Below are positions 23,642 through 35,802 of a DNA stretch of 64,000 bases, piece after piece. Source of the stretch: Yamagishiella unicocca (Eukaryota > Chlorophyta > Chlorophyceae > Chlamydomonadales > Volvocaceae). Under the pieces are notes generated by a model. That model was given only the letters and a program-made list of their open reading frames with translations, had not been told where the DNA came from and searched no databases. Both the position numbers and the translations under genes were made by a program. The stretch is taken from positions 2,418,001 to 2,482,000 of the forward strand of contig BDSL01000003.1 in the NCBI GenBank assembly GCA_003116995.1, given 5' to 3'. Each line of letters begins with the position of its first letter. Positions within the stretch are counted from its first letter, which is position 1.

Positions 23642-23654
23642 TTACACCGTTACA
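23642..23654 (-). terminator. paired TGTAA poly(A) motifs downstream of the TBC gene (minus strand)
   Basis: Two TTACA pentamers on the + strand (23642-23646, 23650-23654) are TGTAA on the minus strand, about 770 bases after the TBC stop at 24423. Confidence 0.35.
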
Positions 23655-24422
23655 CGTGACAGAGCCACCACAGCAAAGGTGCGTATGCAAAAATAAAAGC
23701 CCTCAAAGTGTCATCCAACGTCTTGTGGCGCAGTGCGCTGATGCGCTTGTTTGGAGGAGTGAAATTAAACGTAAACGCGCGCACAAACTCTAGCTACCGG
23801 CACTTCGTCCAGGACGGCGCCATCTGTCGTAGAAACTAGACCACCATGAATTAGGGCAGCAGACAACATCTTGGGTTGTTTATCAGGAAATCAGGAAAAT
23901 GAGGAGGCGAAGGCGGGGGCCATCAAGGATGGGCGAGCGTCGATTTGACGCGTGCGACAAGACAGCCTAAATTCACCACAAATGGGTCGTGAACGGAGAC
24001 ACTCGCCACCCCACCACGCTGCCGGCTGCTGAACGCTCACGTCGTCACTGGGACTCACGCATCCAACCCCAGCCGGCACCTCGGCGCATGCCATGACTGC
24101 TATGATTGACATAAGTATACTATACAGCCAAGAGGAGACAGCAGCCTCTCGCTGCGGATCAGAAACCGGGGGTTCGCGAGGGTCGGCCCCCTGACACGCT
24201 GTCCCTCCTGGACAGGATCAAAAGACTCTCGGGGGTTTGAAAACCATCATTTTCGCGAGAAGCGGAGGCGAAGGCGGGCGACGGAACATGCGTCAGCATC
24301 TCTCACGCGGCGAGGATCTTGTGCCGGTATTACCATTGCAGCGGCGGCGGCGGTCGCAACCGCGGCCATGGGCGTACATAGGGCAGCTCGCAGGTCGAAT
24401 GTTATACCGGTGGCGCATATTA

Positions 24423-26735
24423 TCATGCGGAGCTCAACAGCATGCTCGTCATCTTGGGGGAAGGCCACGGCGACGCGTGCTTGCTAACAGCCCGACTGCT
24501 GCCCGCGCTGCCTGCGCTGCTGGCGCTGCTCGGTTCGCCGCCGGTGACGCTGCTCACGCCCGCGCTCAGCGGTGCGGTCGGGGCGGGCCGTGTGCGCTGG
24601 GCGGCGGAAGCCACACGCACACGGGCCGCGTCTACGCATGCGCCGCTGAGGCTGCCGAGACCCTTGAAGGCTACGGACAGCAGTGCATCCGCGTCATGGT
24701 GGCGGGAGAGGCGGCCCTCCACGACGCGGCACAGGATCTCCATGTTGGTGCAGCTCTGAATGCTGCTGGCGCACATCTGCAGGGCCGGCAGCACCGCAAT
24801 CCCGTAAGTATTGGATGGCATGGAGCTTGGTGGGAGATCGAAATAATACGCGACGTGGTGCCAGTCACGCCCAAGTCCCGAAAGAGCTTGCAGCAACGCT
24901 GAAGGGTTGCAGCGACCAAGTGAGGCGGTGCGTCCAGAAAAGTGTCGGATGTACCCTGTTCGATGCTACTATGCTTTCACATGGCGTTCATGTGCCTTCC
25001 ACGCAGGACACAGTGATAGCGCAGTGATGCGATGCAGTGCAGCATTCCTACACGGCTGTAACACGTAGCGAGCCCGCACCATCTCGGGACGCGAGTGCCG
25101 CTGGTGCCGTCTCTGCGCCCAGACAACACCCGAACGGCAGCCCGAGGTCGGCCCGCACCCCACCCAAAGTCGGCCCACAACCCCCCCACCCCACAGGGGT
25201 TTCGTCGCCCTGTTATTTTACTAGTGAACACACCTTTATGAGCGCCATGGCGACTCTCAGGGACACCTTGGGACCCTCCACGACCACGCAGTCCCAAATA
25301 CGCAATACAACCTGCGGCAAGGCGACGGGCATCCTGCTCAGCCGGGAAAGCAAATAGGACACGCGACATGCCACGGAATGTAGCTGCGCATGCAAAGCTG
25401 TAAGTTTGCCGGATGAGAAACCATGTCCGCCCAAACCAAATCCCTCAGGAAAGGGTTTCCGTTCGTTCACCTCGTCTTCCCCGTAACGCTGAAACACGAC
25501 CCGGACCCGGACGCTTCTCTGCTGGACCTCGCAACAATGTGTGCCAAAACACCGGCGCTGTCTTGCATACGTCAGGTTCACCCCCGCGCTGTGAGGTTCA
25601 CCCCCGCGCTGTCAGGTTCACCCCCGCGCTGTGAGGTTCAACCCCGCGCTGTCAGGTTCACCCCCGCGCTGTCTTGCATACGTCAGGTTCACCCCCGCGC
25701 TGCCCACGATTCCCAGAAGGATGCGATACCTTACCTGCTGCGGCAACGTGCGTGTGAAGGCGGTGGAGAACCAGCTGCAACACAAATGGTCAACTGCGTC
25801 TGTGCCCAGCTTGGCCATGGGGACTGCCAACGCAGGCAGGCGCAACTCCAGCAGCTGCTGCAAGACGTTGACCTCCACTCGGGAGCCGGCTGGGACCTGA
25901 TCAAGGGAGGCCGCGAGGGTCAAGGAGAGTCAGGGCCGGCAACGTCGCACTCGGCGACTTCTTTTGCAAACCGAGTTGTAGTGACCGCGCATTGAAACGA
26001 AGTGAGGAGTTTGAAAGCGCTCTCGGGAAGCGTTGCCGTGTGTCATCCCAAGGACTTCTCCGTTGACTCGACGGCAAGCGGCTTACCTACCGTACCACCG
26101 GAAAAGCACGCATTTTTCCCGAACCATAAGCCGTTCCCAGTGGCAGCGAATGGCCATGACGGTCCTTGTTTGCTTGTCACCTCGGTTTCGTGTCTTAAAC
26201 CGTACCCTGCTTCGACAGCCTACCTCAACCCCCACAGCCTCTCCCCGCTCACCTGGCCACCGCAGTACGGGAAGAAGCGACGCTCGAGCAGCGCCACCAG
26301 TGTCCAGAACGCTTGCTCCTCGCGCTCCTTGCCAAACGCTGTCAGGAGCAGGGCAGCGATGTGCGCCAAGCCCTTAAAATAACCGCAGGCTGGGTTGCGC
26401 TGGATGTATGCGAAGATAAGGCGGGACAGCACTTCCGCGCCTTTGGCTGTGGAAAAGAGTCGGGACTCCTTGAACAGGACGCGAGCGTTGCGAACGTCGT
26501 CCTCGACGTTGAAAATGGCTTCGTCACTGAGGTTTGATGTACTGGCAGCCAGAGCGCTGTAAGTACCAGGTGACTGCTCCAGCTGGAGCAGGGACCCTCC
26601 TGAGAGGACGAAATAGGCGTCCGCACGAATGGACATAGGAAATCCATGGCGTCGCACTTCCTCCTTGATTGCAGGCGTCATCTTGGCATTGCCGGCGATA
26701 TCAAAAGACTGCCAGCATCGTGCGAGGCCAGCCTC
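24423..26735 (-). CDS. TBC (Rab-GAP) domain protein, 5' end unresolved
   Basis: Exons on the minus strand: 26735-26253, 25896-25735, 25311-25234, 24776-24423 (stop), all phase 0, giving 358 codons of C-terminal protein. The TBC fold is clear. IKEEVRRHGFPMSIRADAY matches the first motif. NVEDDVR occupies the IxxDxxR (arginine finger) position. GYFKGLAHIAALLL is the GYxQGM motif. Then come FTRTLPQQ and VVLRIWDCVVVEGPKVSLRV. A Ser/Ala-rich tail follows. TBC proteins normally speed GTP hydrolysis by Rab GTPases in membrane traffic. Here the catalytic Gln of YxQ is Lys (codon 26375-26373), so activity is doubtful. The first listed exon may begin at 26735 (TAAG) or 26748 (CTCAG). The only in-frame ATG in it, at 26681, lies inside the domain, so upstream exons are missing. 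Confidence 0.85.
25559..25705. repeat. about 20-bp tandem repeat in intron 2 of the TBC gene
   Basis: Six copies of (CAG/GAG)GTTCACCCCCGCGCTGT. The longer unit starting GTCTTGCATACGTCAGG is itself present at both ends. Confidence 0.9.
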
Positions 26736-28712
26736 CTTAGCCGGGGTCCTGAGGGAAAGCGGCGGAAGGCATTACCTTCAAGCCGACCCAAAAGACGATA
26801 AAGTTCACAAAAGCAGCAAAGCCAGTAGGACCACGACATATTCACAAATTACAAATATTTAAGGGCGGCGCAGGACCCGGCGCTGCTTAAAAACGGCTGC
26901 AGCCACAGCAGCTGTATTGTTCGGCACCTCCGACTGGGCAGCTGACAGGTTCAACAGGTCCTATCAGAAGACATCATTGCAAGGAATTGAGCGTCGTTTC
27001 TGGCCGCTCCGGCGCAAGCCGCTCCCCCAACTATGCACAGTTGCCCACCTCTTCATGTTGTCCGTAGCAGACCACTGCGTGGTGCCGAAGGTGAGCCCAG
27101 GAAATCCCCTTGCCACGATAGCCATTGCTGCTAGCGCCGGCGATAAGCGGAGGCTTTTCACTCATTCACCAGAGGAGAAGTGGCAAAAGGAGGGACCGAA
27201 GGTTTGGGAAGCTTTACAATTAGGATACAGATCAGCAGTAAATAATGTTGTAAGAGAAGAGAAAAGCCCAAAGCCGTTTAGATAGCCGCCGAGATCGGTC
27301 GCAGTACGGCCTGTACGGATCGGTCATGGTTGGCCTTGTTGAAACTGGTCACGGTCATTGCACATCAAGTTCCCGCGCATTGCACTTTCTGGTTATGGCT
27401 GACCTCCTACTTATTGCGGCGCAGGGACGCCTCGTTTGATGCGGCCTGTCCGCAACAGCCAGGGTTAAATAGGAGCTGTGGACGATCGCAGGCCAATCTG
27501 AACGCTGCGGAGAGCTTTCGATGCCCCTATGAAGCTGTTGAGGCTTACCGTCTATCCATACTTCTTTATCGTCGCCACGCTGGGTATCTACGAAAGCAAC
27601 ATCATGTTGTATTCGCATTTTGCACTTTAGGAGTGTTTCCAGGATTTCATTGCTCGGCTTGTAGCGCTTTTTATGCAACTTAATCATCGGTTAAAAACTT
27701 TGGAAGCGTAGTGCGTTTCTATCGGCGACTGTGCTGTCCTTTTTTCGCAGGGCTTCTCCATCGCGCATGCGTCACAAGTTGGTTATGAGGATATTACGTA
27801 CATTCGTGTACCATTTAGCTTGTTACCAGCTGTCCTTCATGATCCTCGACCGTCGCATGCTCACTGATCCACAAATGGAAGCGTTAAACATGCTAACAGC
27901 AGCAGTTCATGAACATTTCAACCCGCGAAGGATAACTTAAGTCATTTTAGTCCATCCAACTCACCACGCAGCCTTGCAAGTAGCATCGGTGTGTAGCTCA
28001 CAGTACACATTACAAAATCTTCGAGCTACCTGTTCGGCTGAAGATGCGAAATGTAGATGACCTAGATGACATAACTAAGCGTATGCTTCTTGAACACAAC
28101 GATTGGATCAGGGGATCATAGGTGGGCGGGAACCACCTCGTGACTAAGCACCCCGCAGGCTGAGGACATTACACGAGGATCAGTATTGGGACGCATTTCG
28201 GTTGTATTGAGGTACACACTCTGTGTGAAAAAGCAGGTTATTGCTTCTGAAGCCCCATGGGACGCGATGAGCAGCAGCCCCCCTGCGCCCCCCCTCTGTG
28301 TTCCATGATGAGCCTAACATCCACCAAATGATAGTGCGAATAGTTATTGCCCAGGCAATTGCAGATCATGACGCGGATGGATGGCACTTTCGTGAAACCG
28401 TCAATGTGCGGCACCATTTGTGCACTAGGGTTTCACCACGATTGTTACAATGATCTGTTATGACCGCTTTCAGGATTGGTGAGTCCTCACAAACCACGTT
28501 CACCACCAGGCGCTCATCTCGATGGCATAGAATAACAAATCTCTTCCTGTGCCTTAATGCGGCGCAGTTCAAAGGTTATGATACACCTACACGTATCCAA
28601 AAGTTGACATGTTAACATCATTGTCGTCAGAGCAGCTAGCGTATGGCGTCACAAGACGTTCCGTTGCCAGTACGACACTGCATGTGGGGCTCTTGTTGTA
28701 ACGAGCCGCACA
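26736..28712. other. spacer between the TBC and Csm1-like genes; must hold the 5' part of the TBC gene
   Basis: AT-richer DNA with three open frames that are long for this composition: 26917-27285 (+, 122 codons), 27355-27687 (-, 110 codons) and 27731-27940 (+, 69 codons). None has a recognised motif, and codon use is unlike the GC-biased genes. The minus-strand frame could be an upstream TBC exon; the plus frames could be mobile-element remnants. No splice-consistent join was found. Confidence 0.4.
28445..28449 (-). terminator. TGTAA poly(A) motif of the Csm1-like gene (minus strand)
   Basis: TTACA on the + strand, 264 bases downstream of the minus-strand stop at 28713; a usual distance. 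Confidence 0.45.
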
Positions 28713-31700
28713 TCAGGTCTTTCTAGATCCAGCACTAGCCTTGATCGCTGTGTTAAGCTCCTCGAGCAGCGCGCGCCGTTGGTTCGCCGGAAACTGGAGA
28801 ATCTCCTGTTGGCCGGAACCCGGGAGCAGATCGCGCCTCCGTCAGTAAGGTGCGTTGCACGAAGGAGGAATGGACGGTATCTCTGCAGCATTACTGCGCC
28901 GTGCCACGGCCCCGTGCAACAGATACGTGTCCGGCAGACAAGGTAACTCAGGGCACCTCCAGGCAATCTAGACAACACGAGCGAGAGGTTTACAATCATA
29001 CGGATTCACCTTGAGAAACGACGGCAAGCTGTCGGCCACAGTTCCGAGCTCCAACGGCGTGTAAGTAAAGCACTTCGGCCTTTCCGTGCCGGCGACGTTT
29101 TCCTCGTCATTGTGCAAGTCGTGAGGCTGATCACCGTCCTGCACCTCTCCCTCCGCCTCCTCGTCATCCAGGTCGGTCTGCAAACGCGAAAAGACCCGAT
29201 CGTAGACGATTTCCCTACGTGCATCCTTATGACGAAGGCGACACAGGAAATGGCGCCGTCGCCTGCCGATACAGTTGCCGCCGCATGCTTCAACTCAAGG
29301 GCTCACCGCTGATGCTGTTGGCTTCCTTCCTTGCTCTTACAGGCCATTTCCCCCGGCCCAAGTGCACCTATGCGAATCTCAAGGAGACCTTTTGAGATGT
29401 TGGGTGTCCCAATCGTTATCTTTGTTCCCGATGCCTGCGCTTTCAGGCTGATGCTATTATGTACTCAGGCGCGCTAAGGGGTCGGTCTGGCAGGCTTTCC
29501 TCACCAATGATACGTTACCGGATACATGGCGCCTTTAGCATACCTAAAAAACACCCAAGCACGGCCCCCTCTCTGCTGGTGCAAACTACTGGGTTACAAA
29601 TGTCCCCTTGCGCGTCCATCCGCTGGTTTGAACTAGGTTGACATTCGTCCCCTTGCGCGTCCCAAGAACGCACCTCGCGCAGCTCGAAGGACATGCCGGA
29701 GGATCGGTGAGTCAGCCGGCACGTCTCCGGCTTGAGTGACACAGTATCAACGTGCCAGTCAAGCATGCGCTCGTACATAATGAGCTTGGCCGTGCGCGGA
29801 GATGGCGAGCTGTATGGCACAGCAGTAAACAGAACGCTGGGAAATGAGGCTTGGGGATGCAACAGGGACGAAGCGCATTACCAGCCCATAACGGCTGAAA
29901 TGGAGGAGGCCACGCCATGCACGACCACAAATGCAGGTATACAAACCGTGTTGGTTACCCGTAGAATACACTGCAACTCCCACCTGGTTTAGCCAGCTAA
30001 GCAACGCCACGCACCTGGGAACCAAGTTCTGATGAGGCCGGCCATGTGCCACTCCGGGAATCTCTCCTGCGTCCTGCGACGCTGCACCGCCGGCCTCAAA
30101 CGCATGGGTGACGTGGGCCGGGGAGGTGGCCGGCCGCTTGCTTGCCGACGCCGGAGACCGGATATCGTTGGCGGCCGCAACAACAGCCTGCAGCGTCAAG
30201 CATCGCAGCGCCGGTGCCAAGGCATATGTAACTTCATCTTAAGCCGGTACATGTGACGAGGTGGGTCCCTCAATTGCATCAAGGATCCTGATATAATTGC
30301 TATGGAGCTGTTATGTGGCGCCCCAGGAACACAGCTATGCAATGCAGAGGTCATAACGTTAACACACCTGCGCACCCCCTTGCGTCAGCGGTGGATTCGT
30401 ACTGGGGCAGTCAGCCGCAGCGCCCTGTTGTGGTTCTTGTTGGCGCGTCATTGCGCGTGCAACAACTCCTGGGAATGTGCAACTGCCCTGGTTGCTCACA
30501 ACCGACCCGGAGTTGATGACGGCAGCAGCGGCCATTGCTGACGTGTCGGGGCTAAAGCCACGGGGAGATGCACCCGGAGCTGCCATGGACACCTACGGCC
30601 AAGAGTTTTTGGGGGTGGGAAGCCGACCCCCACGACCGAAGAAGACCCGGTTACACCACAAAACGGCGGAGCACAGAAACTGGGGGGACGTTGGGATGAT
30701 GCCAAGGGACATTCCAAGGGGACACGCGCACGGTCCTGTGCTGTGTTCTATCCACACACATCAATTGCCACATGTCGATCCAACTTGAAGTAACGCTCAT
30801 ACACCTATTGCGCACACAGACAGTAGAGCACCGATCCTCCATGTGGCCAGAAGGCTGACCTGGTCATTTGGCCGCCGAGATGGTGTCAGTCTGGGCATAG
30901 GCGATCCGGTGCCGTCGATCAGGGAATCTTTGGCACCTAGCAACACTGCGCCAGCTGCTGCGGGCACCGAGGCCCGCGTCAAACCACCCTGCACACGTAG
31001 TACGATGTAAGCCAACGCTCGAAAGTGCAAATACTAATACTCGAGAAAAATAACTGGACGTGGGCAGTAACGACAGGAAGGGGAGAAAACGCATATCGTG
31101 GCGTACCTGTGGGGAGGCGGTCGGGGAGGGCGGCAGCACCATAGCTGCTGCTGCAGCAAGTAGCGCAGGCACGCCGCTTGTGCCTCCGATCCGCAGCTCT
31201 GGGCCCTGCTGGGTTTAATATGTTCACGTGAATAGCGAAGTGACGGGCCACAACTGCATCCACACAACATGATAGCACGTTAGCAATGGGTAGCCTCATG
31301 GGCAACGTTTCGTACCTGACCCGCTTGCTTATTTGCAGCACCGTCGGCAGCAAGCCCCGCCGCTGTCCCGGGTGATGACGTCGCGATTTTTGAAGGGCGC
31401 TCTGCCTTCCGCGCCGAGGCAGGATTCAGGTCGATGAAGCTGTAGGGCTCCTGTGTAAACCATCAAATAGCGGACAGATAGCGGCATTTAAGCTCTGCAG
31501 TATGCATCCGGTCATCTGGACCCGGGCGCATTGCGACGCCGACCGTGGGCCCGGCAAACAGGCGGGATTGAGGCGAGATGCTTTCGCCATGGTCACAGTC
31601 CCCAAACCCCACCGAGCTTTGGCATTGACGTTTGTCACTGCTGTTTGTGTGCACCCTACATCTCCTCTTACCTGCTGCTTTGAGCCCAGCGTAAACGCCT

Positions 31701-34700
31701 CCGGAGCACCCATGCCGTGTGCAAAAGACATGTCGGTTGCCATGGTGGGGCCTCCGGCCTTGCGCTGGCCGGAGCCGCAGATGCCGTCGATAGGGCTTCC
31801 GGTCGAACGCCTGCAGAGAGCGTCCGAGATAGCATATGGCGTACAGAGCGGTGCGGCTTCACTGGGTAGCTGCCTCAGCTAAGAAAGCGTCAGGGTGTCT
31901 AACCCAATGCCACCTAGGTCAATGGTCTAACTTGCGGCGCCTAGATGAGCTGAGAACCGCACCTGCTTTTGCCGCTCCCTGGCTGCGCACTCGACTGGCC
32001 CTGCGGACCGTCCGCTGCGACTGGTGTAGCGCCAACGGCCGCACGTCCCTCCACGCTCGCGGCCTCGGTCTGCGTTATCACTGGCACTGCGCCCGGCGCT
32101 AGGCGTGACTGGATACTGGGTGTCGGTGCCCTGCAGGAAATGGACGCGCCTGAACTCGAACTTCCTACCACGCAATCCTCCTCGCTTTGGCTTATAAGAT
32201 TAACAGATGCAGCTGAGCCGGGCGCGACAAGTAACGTCCCGTGCCACGAGCGCACTTCCAACGGCATCATCCGCGCGACGTGCAGCACCTACGCCCCTCC
32301 CTGTTATAACAACGCACCTTAGGGTAGGCAGATTTTGAACAATCCGCAGGCACTCTGTGCTGACCCCTGGTCCGCTACGGCTTCCAGAGCCGGGGGCACT
32401 GAGCACGCCGGCCATCAGGCCCTACATAAAGGATGTAATAACATTGAAGGAGATGGGCGCGGTCGACGTGGGGGAGGGGGGGAACGCGCTTGACGAGGAC
32501 AACCTACCTGCAGGCGCGTGAATTGCACGCCTGGCGTGGGGAACTGTACTCCGATGCCCGGCGACGGTGTGGGAAATTGCAATCCCACGCAGCGACCTGC
32601 CAAAGGATCGGCGCAGTCGGACGGTACGGTCCCGACGGCAGCCGCTGGCGAACGCCCGCTGAAGATGGAGGCACCGCGCGATTGCTCCTGTGACATATGC
32701 GGCAACACGCACGCGGGTGTTACAGCCAATGGACGGTGCGCAGGGTGCAGGACGCCTCGCGCGCCTTTCTTGTCTCGACTTGATCGCCTGCCCCTGTCCT
32801 GCCCAAGTGGATACCATGCTATTCGCCTAATATAGGTAGTGGCGCGGTCTCACCTGATCTGCCCCGTCACCGTCCTCACGCTCGCCTCCGACGGCGGCGT
32901 CCTTCCTATCGCCCAACTCCTTGGAGGAGCGTTGCTCCATTTCGCTCTCGCCATCGTGATCGCCATCCTTGGCCTTGGCAGCGTCCAGTCCGTCCTGTTG
33001 TTGCATAAGCTCCGCCCGAAGATCGTGATAGGCCTGCTGCGCCTGCGCCAGTATTCGCTCCTGCTGAGCTACGCGAAGAAGCAGGTCGCCTTTCTCCTTG
33101 AGCAGCTGCTCCACCTGAGCCTGATGCAGCAGTCGACACAATGGCCGTGTTCACACGCGCGATGGGGCTACGACGGTAAAATGCATAACGTGCACCAGTA
33201 TAATAAGCGAACACCGCAATGCCATGGCGGCAATGAGCGTGACAGATGCGCGTTACCACTCCGCTAGCGCGCGTTACACCATTGCGGACGGAAGGGACAT
33301 CACTTGAACCCTTGCGCGCTGGCCAAAGTGCATCTCAGCAACCCATCCACCCTCGTTACGTCAACCACGTACCTCAAGCGTTGCGACATGGTCTGCCATT
33401 TCCTGGCTTCCTGCCGCCTTTGCCTTCTGCTCCGCGAGCTCAGCGGTGTCCTGCCACAGTTTCGCCCGCTGCTCTGCGTGTCGCACCTGCAGAAGCAACC
33501 ATACCTCCTGTTAACATTGCTTGTGGTCAGGTTCTTTGTGCTTCGACAACCTGTCACCGCGATTCACTTTGAAGATTTCGTACACACTGTTTGGCGTTGT
33601 ATAAGACGACACATGCCGCTTATCCCCTAGGAGGGAAGCGTTGCCATTCGCCCCTGACTCACCTGCTCCTCGGTGTACTCGACCTGCTCGGCCAGTACTT
33701 TCTCCAGCTCCTGTATCTTGGTTGCCTGCACCGCCATTATCAAACCACCGTCAAACCACCGCAACCGCCATCATCGTTAACAGGTATAAGGTGTCTGTAG
33801 AATACGCATGCTGCATATTGCAAGTTCACGGTTAATCAGATCCTATCCCATGCGCTGCCCAAACCCACCTTCAGCTCGTCGTACAGCACACGCAGCTCGG
33901 AATATTGGCGCTGCGAACGGATGGATGTCACCGTGTACAGGAATATTAAAAAGAGGAAACCGCCGCGCTACATGTTACCCTTCGCAATCGACAGCTGTAA
34001 AATGCGCGATGGGAGGGATGTTTAGGAATTTTGCAGCCCGAGAGCCTGCAAACATGATTTCGGAAGTTAAAGCCCACCATCTTCTGAACACTCGCTGCTG
34101 CTTGTGACCCACATCCCTACTAGCACTAATCCGTGACCTGGCCACCCTCACCTGAAACAAATATGTCTGCATTTACCAGAAATCCCCTACGCCATGTTAC
34201 ATCCCTTCCTAGCCCATATCCAGTCGTTCCACCCAACAATTCACCTGCAGCTCAACAACAGCAGTGCGTTCGCGTCGACCAATCTCGTCCATACGCGGCA
34301 TCGGCACGGGCGCAAACACCTTGATAGGGGTTGTGCCCGTCACTGGCATCGGCAATGGCCGAATGCCTGCTGACCCTGACGTTATTGGCTCCGCTGCAAC
34401 AGCGCCACCTGGTTGCCGTGCGCTCCCGCTGGATCCAGCACCGCCAGCGGCCCCATTGCTGACTGGCTGCATGCCGTTTGTGACGCCCTCTTGGGATGCA
34501 ACAATCGGTTTCTGGCCCTGTGGCGCGCCTGCTTGACGTGGTTCACGCGCAGCCACGCGTTCTTGTTGTTGTGCACGCCTACCGTGGGCTTTAGGTGCAT
34601 GTTGTGCTGCAGCCGAATCACCAGCAGAAGCACCTCCAGCGGCAACAGCTGCGGTGGCCACTCCGGGAGCAGTTACGGGGCCCAGCTCGGCGCTGCTGGC

Positions 34701-35802
34701 AACATTGCCGACTCGGTCATCGATGTGGGTCGCGTGTGCAACCGGCGGTGCTACTGGTTGCGCGTTAGTTGGGCTGGCGTCCTTCTGCTTATGCCTCGCA
34801 GCTGGTACACCTGCTTCAGGGCCATTATCCAGGCCAGGCACAACTTCCTGTCCCTTGGCCTTTCGTGCCTTTTTGGATCCGCCGCTACCTGCTGCTGTCT
34901 GGCCGGGAACGCTCTTGTCGGTTGCGCCCATGCCATCGTTTAATGCCTTGCCGTCCACCGGGCACGGCAACTGCTCTGATATGTCTGCGTTCGGCATACG
35001 CAAAACACAGACGTCGCTTAACAGCGCGCCCTGCGTTAATGCATGCTACAAACAGCTCACCTGCACTCTTACGGGCCTTATCGTTGCTTTTTCCTGGCCA
35101 CGGACGCTTGCTGTCATCATTAGCGGTGACATCAGCATGGCTGGGGTTAGCATCGTCACGACCTGATGCGGAACCGTTGCCTCTCAACCCAAGGGCAGTC
35201 CCCGCTAATGCCTCGTTGCCACCCCGCTGCTCCTGCCGCTGAGTGTTGCGATCGGCCTTTTGCCTCTTGTCGTCGTGCCTCTCAGGCGCGTCCGTATCTT
35301 GAAGCACCTCCAGCGTAGCCATGCGCTTGCTGCTGGCACCCTTCCGCTGCGCAGGCGCTAAGGCCGCATGTGCAACCTGCTCCTTGTCTTGCTGCTGCTG
35401 CGTTCCAGCTTCTGGCGCAGGCGGCGCTGACAGTCTTTTCTTGCCGCAACCTTTGGCCTGCAACTGGGGAGATGTGTCGGGACTGTCGCCCTCGGCAGGA
35501 GCAGAAGGCCGCCCGCGGGCCTTGTTGGCCTTGTTGCCCTTGTTGGCCTTGTTAGCTACGACCTCGCTGCTGCCAAGTATTGAAGTATTCAAGAGTGCGA
35601 GAGCCTCGCGTGAAAGCTTCTCGCCCGCAGTCTTTTTCCGACCGCCATCTGTGACGCCCGTTGCCTGAACGGAATGTGGGCAAAATGCCAACATGATTCC
35701 GCTATACTGTACACCGCTCCCCTAGGTTCTCACCTTACTGGGCGGTCCTTGCTCTGCGCACAGGCCTGTCGCCGTCGGGGCTTGTCCTTTTCCACGAGTC
35801 AT
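28713..35802 (-). CDS. coiled-coil protein with C-terminal Csm1/Pcs1 (monopolin)-like domain
   Basis: Nineteen minus-strand exons: 35802-35734, 35664-35061, 34984-34245, 33910-33869, 33725-33663, 33486-33373, 33120-32854, 32687-32508, 32421-32318, 32130-31963, 31810-31672, 31450-31316, 31205-31107, 30988-30860, 30592-30368, 30187-30015, 29809-29674, 29177-29010, 28805-28713. They give 1,215 codons in frame from ATG to TGA. Residues 1-470 are disordered and Lys/Ala/Gln-rich. About 472-590 form a coiled coil (for example KIQELEKVLAEQ). About 590-1085 are disordered. About 1090-1215 look globular: LIMYERMLDWHVDTVSL, GMSFELRE, an acidic loop, TYTPLELGTVADSLPSFL, EILQFPANQRRALLEEL. That order matches the Csm1/Pcs1 kinetochore domain, which crosslinks kinetochores or rDNA in fungi. 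The assignment is from pattern, not alignment. Introns are short and repeat-poor, and codon bias is weaker than in the neighbours. It shares an upstream region with the divergent gene at 36286. Confidence 0.75.

Larger units (their letters stand above)
19728..24422. other. convergent spacer between the cyclase (+) and TBC (-) genes
   Basis: No gene could be supported in these 4.7 kb. The left part must include the 3' UTR of the cyclase gene and the right part that of the TBC gene. Composition is less GC-rich than in the flanking + strand genes, and short open frames occur in all six readings. The most coding-like stretch is on the minus strand, about 22578-22765. It has a Glu/Arg/Leu-rich reading that ends in a stop overlapping TGTAA, but I found no upstream exon to join. 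Confidence 0.5.

Noticed and set aside
32200..32415. Read-through of the intron 32317-32131 in the Csm1-like gene
   Set aside because: The read-through frame ends in a stop. The donor GTGCGT at 32317 joined to the strong acceptor at 32131-32133 keeps the downstream frame open to the final stop.
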